NCBI GenBank assembly: GCA_934183145.1
Contig: CAKPSA010000016.1
Location: 1-19,434, forward strand
From: an uncultured Veillonella sp.
Lineage (GTDB): Bacteria > Bacillota > Negativicutes > Veillonellales > Veillonellaceae
Direction of reading: 5' to 3'
Length of the DNA stretch: 19,434 nucleotides
The translations under genes were made by a program, and so were the position numbers. Positions within the stretch are counted from its first letter, which is position 1. Each line of letters begins with the position of its first letter. Shown here one piece after another: positions 1 to 5,215 of the stretch. A model generated the notes under the pieces. It was not told the DNA's origin and made no database searches. It saw only the letters and a program-made list of their open reading frames with translations.

Positions 1-127
1 CGGCTTTGTATATTCCATGTTTGGTAATATCCATCCAGCCTTCGCTGTATTGTTAGCCTTCAACATCGTAACTGTAGCAGTATGCTACTGGTTCTATGTG
101 CGTAAAAGCGCAAACATGAACGTATAA
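1..127 (+). CDS. C-terminal end of a membrane transporter (MFS-like), partial
   Basis: Reading frame 2 is open from the window edge to a TAA at 125-127 and gives 41 residues. Most of it is one hydrophobic membrane segment (roughly residues 12-33, with the motif AVLLAFNIVTVAVCYWFY), followed by a short basic tail (VRKSANMNV). This is the usual end of a polytopic inner-membrane carrier, with the last helix and then a positively charged cytoplasmic tail. A major facilitator superfamily carrier is my best guess, but too little is visible to name the family or substrate. The gene is followed within 40 bases by the terminator-like nested hairpin at 165-260, so it is probably the last gene of its transcription unit. 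Confidence 0.6.
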   Translation, partial: GFVYSMFGNIHPAFAVLLAFNIVTVAVCYWFYVRKSANMNV

Positions 128-131
128 GGTG

Positions 132-313
132 TAACAGAAACTATAATTTACAACTCAATAAGGTAATAAAAGACTCCCTCAACAATCCTCCATGCGATTT
201 GGTTCTGCGGCCATAGGCCTTGAACCCGCAAGTCGGATTTTATGAGGGAGTTCTTTTATTAAAAATTAGATGTGTATTAGCATTTTAAGGAATGTAAATT
301 ATAGTTTCTGTTA
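132..313. repeat. Nested inverted-repeat element with perfect 21-bp terminal arms
   Basis: Bases 132-152 are the exact reverse complement of 293-313 (21 of 21). Inside them, 165-181 pairs with 243-260 (17 bp with one bulged T), then 184-188 with 235-239, 201-205 with 222-226, and 209-212 with 216-219. The whole 182-base stretch can fold into one long, nested hairpin. Nothing in it looks like a protein-coding gene. It resembles a small non-autonomous mobile element (MITE-like), or an extended 3' untranslated structure of the upstream transporter gene. I see no clear target-site duplication in the flanking bases. Confidence 0.7.
165..260 (+). terminator. Terminator-like long stem after the transporter gene
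   Basis: The arm at 165-181 (containing AAAGACTCCCTCA) pairs with 243-260 (TGAGGGAGTT, then CTTTT), leaving a T-rich 3' side. The loop is itself structured (GGTTC/GAACC and GGCC/GGCC, with an alternative TGCGG/CCGCA pairing at 206-210 and 226-230). It is probably the terminator of the gene ending at 127 and may work in both directions, since the 5' arm is A-rich. Confidence 0.6.
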
Positions 314-330
314 TCTAAGAGTGAATGGAG

Positions 331-366
331 AACCTCGTAAATCGGATCGATGCGGGGTTTTCTTTT
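331..366 (+). terminator. Second hairpin with T-tract
   Basis: AACCTCG at 331-337 pairs with CGGGGTT at 353-359 (one G-T pair), followed directly by TTCTTTT. This has the form of an intrinsic terminator on the plus strand, 18 bases after the end of the inverted-repeat element. Two terminators in a row may mean that a short transcript arises between them or that this is a back-up terminator. Confidence 0.5.
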
Positions 367-648
367 ATAAAAATATAGTTATGGATAAGCTACTCAAACA
401 TAGTGAATTATATTTTACGCAGTATAAGTACAGTGCATACAGCAAATTTTCTGTTCAAAATTATAGCCTTCATATTATAGCGCTTATTTGCCTCAAAAAA
501 AGCAAATAGCCCTCCGTTATCATGGGTAATTAGATAAACAGAAAGGCCATTTCCTAGATAATTCATTTTTTTGAGATGCGCCTGACGTTCCTACTCGTCT
601 GACTATCTATTTATATTATAGAGATAAAGATATATATCGTCAAATTAG
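367..648. other. Non-coding stretch, no gene recognised
   Basis: AT-rich sequence between the plus-strand terminators and the hemQ terminator. A plus-strand open frame at 270-509 (79 codons) runs through the inverted-repeat arm and the hairpin at 331-366, has no ribosome binding site, and is not believable as a gene. A small ATTTGC/GCAAAT hairpin lies at about 486-507. I see nothing else here. Confidence 0.5.
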
Positions 649-679
649 AATAAAGGGACTGCTAAGCAGTCCCTTTATT
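649..679. terminator. Bidirectional terminator downstream of hemQ
   Basis: Bases 649-663 and 665-679 are perfect reverse complements (15 bp, stem core AAAGGGACTGCT), with A-runs on one side and T-runs on the other. It begins 3 bases beyond the hemQ stop codon and so ends the minus-strand haem region. It can also stop plus-strand transcription coming from the left. Confidence 0.85.
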
Positions 680-681
680 TA

Positions 682-1413
682 TTATCCAAAGATTTCTTCT
701 AGTAGTGCATCGTCGATGATGGTACCAACGTAGAAGTCGCTGAAGATGCCGTATTTTGCACTGGCTACTTCAAAGCGCATATCGTATACGATTTTTTTGA
801 ATTGGATGTCGTCGTTACTGAAAATAGTAATGCCCCATTCCCAATCGTCTAAGCCGCAGCCACCTGTAGTGAATTCAGATAGAACGTCTAAATATGTTTT
901 ACCAAGTTCACCATGAGATTTCATCAACATGCCGCGTTCTTGAGGTGGTAGCATGAACCAGTTATCATCGCCTTCGCGTTTTTTACTCATGTTATAGAAG
1001 CAAATGTATTTATCGCGAGGTACATGAGGATATAGTTTTTGGTTAACTTCTTCTGTATCGAGTTTAGCTTTAACGTAAGCACTTACTTCTGTTACAGATG
1101 TATAGGAATATGTTTGGACTAATACGCTTGCAATAGCGAGGCGACGGAACTTGCGTTCTACTTGCGCCAAGTATTCAAGGGATGGACCAAGGATCCATAG
1201 GATCAAGTCCCCTTTTGCGCCATTGCAATCATAGAATGCATAGCTACCTTCTTTAGCTTGATGTTTAGCTTCAAGATCCGCTAAAAATGCTTTTAATTCG
1301 TTGCGCGCTTCTGCTTTTTCTTCAGCTGTAAAACAGTTCCATGCGCTGAAATCCATGGCAAATACCATGTGTTGGCTATGCCAACCTTCTACTGTAGGGA
1401 TTGCTTTTCCCAT
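682..1413 (-). CDS. hemQ: Coproheme decarboxylase HemQ/ChdC (chlorite dismutase family)
   Basis: A 243-residue protein that by family assignment oxidatively decarboxylates Fe-coproporphyrin III (coproheme) to haem b in the cytoplasm, the last step of the coproporphyrin-dependent pathway. Visible family features: the N-terminal half of the fold with GDLILWILGP near residues 68-77; the motif FYNMSKKR with Tyr140, the position of the catalytic tyrosine radical; SHGELGK with His167, the proximal haem ligand; and the C-terminal GLDDWEWG and FKKIVYDMRFEVASAKY blocks typical of HemQ rather than of true chlorite dismutases. I start it at the ATG at 1413, which has GGAG 8 bases upstream; an in-frame GTG at 1422 overlaps that ribosome binding site and is unlikely. 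It lies downstream of hemE-cpfC-cgoX but is separated from them by a strong terminator, so it is probably transcribed alone. The assignment is firm. Confidence 0.93.
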   Translation of the reverse strand: MGKAIPTVEGWHSQHMVFAMDFSAWNCFTAEEKAEARNELKAFLADLEAKHQAKEGSYAFYDCNGAKGDLILWILGPSLEYLAQVERKFRRLAIASVLVQTYSYTSVTEVSAYVKAKLDTEEVNQKLYPHVPRDKYICFYNMSKKREGDDNWFMLPPQERGMLMKSHGELGKTYLDVLSEFTTGGCGLDDWEWGITIFSNDDIQFKKIVYDMRFEVASAKYGIFSDFYVGTIIDDALLEEIFG

Positions 1414-1436
1414 TGTGATCACTCCTATCTATGGTG

Positions 1437-1442
1437 ATTATA
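1437..1442 (-). promoter_or_regulatory. Probable -10 element of hemQ
   Basis: On the minus strand a perfect TATAAT lies 24 bases upstream of the hemQ ATG, between the terminator at 1477-1515 and the ribosome binding site. The hexamer 17 bases further upstream (GTAATA) is a poor -35 match, so the promoter may be weak or activator-dependent. The leader would be very short. Confidence 0.45.
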
Positions 1443-1476
1443 TTAAAATGATATATTTCTATTACTTTAAGAATCG

Positions 1477-1515
1477 AAAAGACTCCATATACTATTATAG
1501 CATATGGAGTCTTTT
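1477..1515. terminator. Bidirectional terminator between cgoX and hemQ
   Basis: AAAAGACTCCATAT at 1477-1490 is perfectly complementary to 1502-1515, with an 11-base loop. The minus-strand product ends in a T-run (TCTTTT, then CGATTC). It begins 20 bases beyond the cgoX stop codon and therefore uncouples hemQ from the three-gene operon upstream. The same stem core (GACTCCATAT) appears in the terminator at 11532-11561. Confidence 0.85.
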
Positions 1516-1535
1516 CTTATAATTATTTATTAATA

Positions 1536-3077
1536 TTAGTTTTCATTACTATCCACAATAGACTGTACGAGTTCTTTCGCTTGTTTTACACCATCAGGAA
1601 TACCGATGCCATCAAATGGCGTACCAATAAGATGTAGGTTTGGATAGTGTTTTGTCACATGTTCACGCACGGATGTAATGCCGGCACGATGGCCCACATT
1701 ATATTGCGGCATACAATGAATGAGACGGTTAATGCGAACCCATTCAGGTTGTGCGGAAAAATTCATAATGCGTTGAATTTCTTTTACCGCTAATTCTGAA
1801 AGTTCCTCATCATTGAGATGTTCTACTACATCATTGCCAGGTTTGCCAATAAAGACGCGCAATACAATCTTATCGTCAGGCGTTGTTTGTGGCCACTTTT
1901 GATTAAGGATGGTACATGCAGTGAGCGGTGTATCTGTGTTGCGTGTAATCAACAAACCAGAGCCTTTCAATTCACCATCAAAGGTACTTTTATCAAAGGC
2001 CATGATGGCAATAGCACAACTGGATTGCTCCATGGAGCGCAAGAAGTCAAACCCTGCATCATCCTTGAACCATTGGCTATACGTTGCCGGCGGTGTACAG
2101 ATAATGAGTTGATTTGCATTAGCAGTAACTTGATCTGCATTTTGTTTTACAATATCTAATGCATATTGACCATCAGTATAGCGAATATCAGATACTAATG
2201 CACCGGTATGCAGTGTTACATTGCTAGGCATGGCTTCAACGATGGCAGTGATAACGCTTTCAAGACCACCTGTCAATTGACGGAACATGCCAGATTGAGC
2301 GGCAGTGCCCTTACGGCTTGCTATATCTACCTGTGATTTAGTAGACTTCGCTTCATGACCTTCAAATTGACGGTCTGTCATAGTCCCTTTACCTGCACGC
2401 GGTACATCACCTTCAGCAACAGCACCTTTAGCCGCTTTAGTAACCCCCGCTTTGGAGTGGCCCATCTTAGCAGCCATCATACCTTTTACCATGTTCCCAT
2501 ATTTTTGTTCTACTTGAATAAAATGAGGGAACGTAGACAATAGACTAATTTTATAAATATCGCCACCATAGATACCAGCCAATAGTGGTTCGATGAGCTT
2601 ATCCATCATTTCTTGTCCCAAATGGTATTTAAAGAAATGACCAATGGATACGTCACCATTTTTATCAAGTTGGTAGGGCTTTTTAAAGTAATCTAAGCCA
2701 GCTCGCAGTTTTCCAGGCCACGAAATGAGCGTTGCTTTCACAAAGGGCATCATTTCCGTTGGAATCCCCATAATGGAGCCACCTGGAATAGGATGGATTG
2801 AACCCTTGTCATATACAAAGGCTTGCCCTGTTTCATTCGACACAAGGGTATCACCTAAGCCGAGATCATAGATTAGGTCCGTCATTTCTGTTTTACGTCC
2901 TAAATACGAGTCGGGCCCTAGTTCCACTACGAAATCATCAACTCGTTGTGTTTGTATTTTCCCACCAAACCGTGGTGCTTGTTCGTAAAGAGTAATGTTC
3001 CAGTCCGGCTTTGCATGACCTAAATAATAAGCCGCTGTCAATCCTGTTAGGCCACCGCCCACAATTGTTACATTCAC
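1536..3077 (-). CDS. cgoX: Coproporphyrinogen III oxidase CgoX (HemY/HemG-type flavoprotein)
   Basis: A 513-residue FAD-dependent oxidase that converts coproporphyrinogen III to coproporphyrin III in the HemQ pathway; the same family performs protoporphyrinogen oxidation in other organisms. The N-terminus has the dinucleotide-binding motif TIVGGGLTGLTAAYYLG (residues 4-20), then YEQAPRFGGKIQT, an NAD(P)-binding amine-oxidase signature, and ELGPDSYL. The C-terminus has HLIGTPFDGIGIPDGVKQA, the second FAD-contacting block. It starts with GTG at 3077, overlapping the cpfC stop by 4 bases (GTGA), with GAAAGGA 7 bases upstream. It is longer than the usual 460-480 residues because of a polar, low-complexity insert at about residues 205-262 (rich in Lys, Ala, Gly, Ser and Thr), between EQKYGNMVKGMMAAK and GMFRQLTGGLES. 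The presence of HemQ and CpfC favours the coproporphyrin role. Confidence 0.92.
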   Translation of the reverse strand: MNVTIVGGGLTGLTAAYYLGHAKPDWNITLYEQAPRFGGKIQTQRVDDFVVELGPDSYLGRKTEMTDLIYDLGLGDTLVSNETGQAFVYDKGSIHPIPGGSIMGIPTEMMPFVKATLISWPGKLRAGLDYFKKPYQLDKNGDVSIGHFFKYHLGQEMMDKLIEPLLAGIYGGDIYKISLLSTFPHFIQVEQKYGNMVKGMMAAKMGHSKAGVTKAAKGAVAEGDVPRAGKGTMTDRQFEGHEAKSTKSQVDIASRKGTAAQSGMFRQLTGGLESVITAIVEAMPSNVTLHTGALVSDIRYTDGQYALDIVKQNADQVTANANQLIICTPPATYSQWFKDDAGFDFLRSMEQSSCAIAIMAFDKSTFDGELKGSGLLITRNTDTPLTACTILNQKWPQTTPDDKIVLRVFIGKPGNDVVEHLNDEELSELAVKEIQRIMNFSAQPEWVRINRLIHCMPQYNVGHRAGITSVREHVTKHYPNLHLIGTPFDGIGIPDGVKQAKELVQSIVDSNEN

Positions 3078-3973
3078 GAATGAATCCTTTCTAATATTGC
3101 ACTCGCCATAGCTTGTAAGAATGTTTCATTACAATTCGGCATCTTTGCACGCATATATACAGCGCCGCCCGCATCAACGAGTTCTTTACACTCCACATCA
3201 TTATCGTACAACACCTCTACATGATTGCTGACAAAGCCAAATGGTACAAAGGCGATATGTATCGCACCATTACGTAGAGCTTGATTGATAGCCTCTTCTA
3301 CGGTAGGACCTAACCATTGCCCATGTGGGGCCGCGCTCTGCCAAGCCACAGACCAATTAGATAAACCACAGCGCTCTGCGATTTCTTGGGCACTTTCCTC
3401 TAAGGCTAACGCATAAGAGTCACCGTTGTGACTATTAATAAGAGGTATACTATGGGCACTAAAAATTACAAATACATCTTGAGTAGCATCGATACAATCC
3501 GAAACTGCTTTTACCCAATAGTCCATAAACGCTGGTTGATCCCACCAAGAGCGAATCACATCGAAGGTTACCCCTTGATGAGTACCAATGGCAGCTTGCA
3601 CTTGCTTCTCATAGGCCCCTGTACCAAGAGACGTAAAGAATGGAGCTGTTACGATAGCAACGATGTGTTCTACACCTTGTTGGACTAAAGCATCTACCGC
3701 ATCAGCAATAGAAGGTTTCATATGAAGATAGCCAATAGCTGATGGCATAGATGGTAACAATGTAATCAATGTTTCATATTGACGCTCTGCCATTGTTTGT
3801 AATTCTACATCGGACCATTGCCCAATTGCATCATAGCGGCGTGTAAGATTAACTACTTCTGCCTCTGTAGGCACACGACCATGACGAATGCTCGTCATAT
3901 ATGGCACTAAATCATCCTTACTTGAAGGGCTACCATAGGATAAAAATAATAATCCTTTTTTTTCAATGTTCAC
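3074..3973 (-). CDS. cpfC: Coproporphyrin ferrochelatase CpfC (HemH)
   Basis: A 299-residue ferrochelatase that inserts Fe2+ into a porphyrin; with HemQ present the substrate is expected to be coproporphyrin III. It opens with the family pattern KKGLLFLSYGSP. The metal-binding residues are visible: FSAHSIP with His174 and SNHVEVLYDND with Glu253, together with PFGFVSNHVE. The length fits the soluble Firmicute type. I start at the GTG at 3973, which follows AAGAGGGG by 5 bases and lies 4 bases after the hemE stop. The open frame extends upstream to 4072, but that extension lies inside hemE and carries no family residues. Second gene of the hemE-cpfC-cgoX operon, overlapping cgoX by 4 bases, which suggests translational coupling. 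Confidence 0.93.
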   Translation of the reverse strand: MNIEKKGLLFLSYGSPSSKDDLVPYMTSIRHGRVPTEAEVVNLTRRYDAIGQWSDVELQTMAERQYETLITLLPSMPSAIGYLHMKPSIADAVDALVQQGVEHIVAIVTAPFFTSLGTGAYEKQVQAAIGTHQGVTFDVIRSWWDQPAFMDYWVKAVSDCIDATQDVFVIFSAHSIPLINSHNGDSYALALEESAQEIAERCGLSNWSVAWQSAAPHGQWLGPTVEEAINQALRNGAIHIAFVPFGFVSNHVEVLYDNDVECKELVDAGGAVYMRAKMPNCNETFLQAMASAILERIHS

Positions 3974-3977
3974 TAGA

Positions 3978-5021
3978 TTACCCCTCTTGAGCCCATAGTT
4001 CACGACTGCGTTCATGTACATAGTCTGTGAGCCAATGAAGCTTCTTAGGATCCGCCTCTGGGAATACGCCATGACCTAAATTAAAGATATGGCGACCGTA
4101 ACGAACACCGTCAAGTAAAATACGGTCTACTTCATGAGCTAATGTTTTTTCGTCGGCGAATAGATACGCTGGATCTAGATTACCTTGTACCGTTTGTGTT
4201 ACACCACGCTCATTGGCCATAACGATGGAGCTACGCCAATCAAGAGCGATTACATCCAATGGCAAATGAGACCAAATAGATACGAGATGATCGGTACCAA
4301 CACCATTCATAGCCATAGGTAAATGAGGGTATCGATTTTTTACAGTCTTAATAATCCGTTCCATATGAGGATAAATACCTTGTTTGTATTGGTCTGCATT
4401 CACAGCACCTACCCAAGAGTCGAAGATTTGTAGTGCGTTCGCACCCGCTTTGGCTTGCATAGACAAGTACTCAATGGACATATCCGCTAACTTTGTCATC
4501 AATGCATTCCATACATCAGGAGCACCGATGAGCATGCCACGGGTCTTATTATAATTCTTTGTCGGTCCCCCTTCGATGAGGTAAGACGCAATCGTAAACG
4601 GCGCGCCACAGAACCCGATGAGCGGAACGTCAAGCATCCCCGATGTTAATAACGTAATCGTTTTTCCAATATAATCTACCTTTGTAGGATCAAAGGTATC
4701 TAATTTATCTACATCAGCCATGGATCGAATCGGTGTATCAAACACAGGGCCCACACCGGCTTTGAGCTCTACTTTTACATTCATCCCTACCATAGGGCTC
4801 ATAATATCCTTGTAAAGAATTGCAGCATCAACGCCGTATTCTTTTACAGGCAACTCCGTAACACGAGCACATAATTCAGGCTCTTTTGTAATTTCAAAGA
4901 GCGTATATTTTTCTTTAATTTTGCGATATTCCGCTTGGCTACGACCAGCTTGGCGCATATACCATACAGGTGTTACACCAGGGTTCTTCCCTTGGATCAT
5001 ATCTAAATATGCTGTATTCAA
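3978..5021 (-). CDS. hemE: Uroporphyrinogen decarboxylase HemE
   Basis: A 347-residue enzyme that removes four acetate carboxyl groups from uroporphyrinogen III to give coproporphyrinogen III in the cytoplasm. The N-terminal signature PVWYMRQAGR (residues 18-27) holds the substrate-binding arginines. The block DAAILYKDIMSPM carries Asp72, matching the conserved catalytic aspartate. GFCGAPFTIASYLIEGG and the C-terminal HIFNLGHGVFPEADP are also family motifs. Translation starts at a TTG (5021), with AAAGGGG about 8 bases upstream; no in-frame ATG lies between this point and the conserved PVW block except Met8, which would leave an unusually short N-terminus. First gene of the haem operon. The earlier haem genes (hemA, B, C, D, L) are not in the window. 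Confidence 0.95.
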   Translation of the reverse strand: MNTAYLDMIQGKNPGVTPVWYMRQAGRSQAEYRKIKEKYTLFEITKEPELCARVTELPVKEYGVDAAILYKDIMSPMVGMNVKVELKAGVGPVFDTPIRSMADVDKLDTFDPTKVDYIGKTITLLTSGMLDVPLIGFCGAPFTIASYLIEGGPTKNYNKTRGMLIGAPDVWNALMTKLADMSIEYLSMQAKAGANALQIFDSWVGAVNADQYKQGIYPHMERIIKTVKNRYPHLPMAMNGVGTDHLVSIWSHLPLDVIALDWRSSIVMANERGVTQTVQGNLDPAYLFADEKTLAHEVDRILLDGVRYGRHIFNLGHGVFPEADPKKLHWLTDYVHERSRELWAQEG

Positions 5022-5044
5022 GTACTCAACCCCTTTCTTTCTAA

Positions 5045-5073
5045 TTTATACTAACACACTATGATAATGAAAA
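5045..5073 (-). promoter_or_regulatory. Probable promoter of the hemE-cpfC-cgoX operon
   Basis: On the minus strand TTTTCA (5068-5073) and TATAAA (5045-5050) are separated by exactly 17 bases, about 25-50 bases upstream of the hemE start. The plus-strand sequence TGATAATGA at 5062-5070 overlaps the -35 region and looks like half of a Fur-type site (family consensus half GATAAT). Iron control of haem synthesis would make sense, but only one half-site is convincing, so the operator is a suggestion. Confidence 0.4.
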
Positions 5074-5116
5074 CAGTTACTTTAGTTACATCACATATAT
5101 CATTACTATGAATATT

Positions 5117-5145
5117 CCCTGTGAAAGCTAAACACCTTCACAGGG
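5117..5145 (-). terminator. Stem-loop after yhaN, possible weak terminator
   Basis: CCCTGTGAA at 5117-5125 pairs with TTCACAGGG at 5137-5145 (9 bp, GC-rich, 11-base loop). It lies about 40 bases beyond the yhaN stop codon and before the hemE promoter. There is no clean T-run after it on either strand, so it may be a weak or factor-assisted terminator or a 3'-end stabiliser. Confidence 0.4.
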
Positions 5146-5151
5146 GTTCAA

Positions 5152-5215
5152 TTTAGTTGCGACTTAATCAGTGGCAATCAATGTTTAATTGCGACTCAAT
5201 CTGTGGCAATCAATA
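5152..5215. repeat. Tandem 32-bp duplication spanning the yhaN stop codon
   Basis: Bases 5152-5183 and 5184-5215 match with only about 4 differences (shared core TGGCAATCAAT, preceded by TTGCGACT in one copy and TTGCGACT with a nearby T/C change in the other). The right-hand copy encodes the last residues and stop of yhaN (DCHRLSRN); the left-hand copy lies just after the stop. Because 32 is not a multiple of 3, the second copy is out of frame. It looks like a local slippage or recombination duplication of the gene's 3' end. Confidence 0.75.

Noticed and set aside
184..239. tRNA-like look of the inner part of the nested palindrome (GGTTC and GAACCC segments)
   Set aside because: The arms do not add up to a cloverleaf: no acceptor stem, anticodon arm or CCA end in the right places.
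270..509. Plus-strand open frame of 79 codons
   Set aside because: It begins inside the nested inverted-repeat element, runs through the hairpin at 331-366, has no ribosome binding site and shows no protein-like pattern.
1414..1422. Upstream GTG start for hemQ (3 extra residues)
   Set aside because: The GTG overlaps the GGAG ribosome binding site; the ATG at 1413 has proper spacing.
3974..4072. 33-residue N-terminal extension of the ferrochelatase
   Set aside because: It lies wholly inside hemE in another frame, lacks family residues, and the GTG at 3973 has an AAGAGGGG ribosome binding site.
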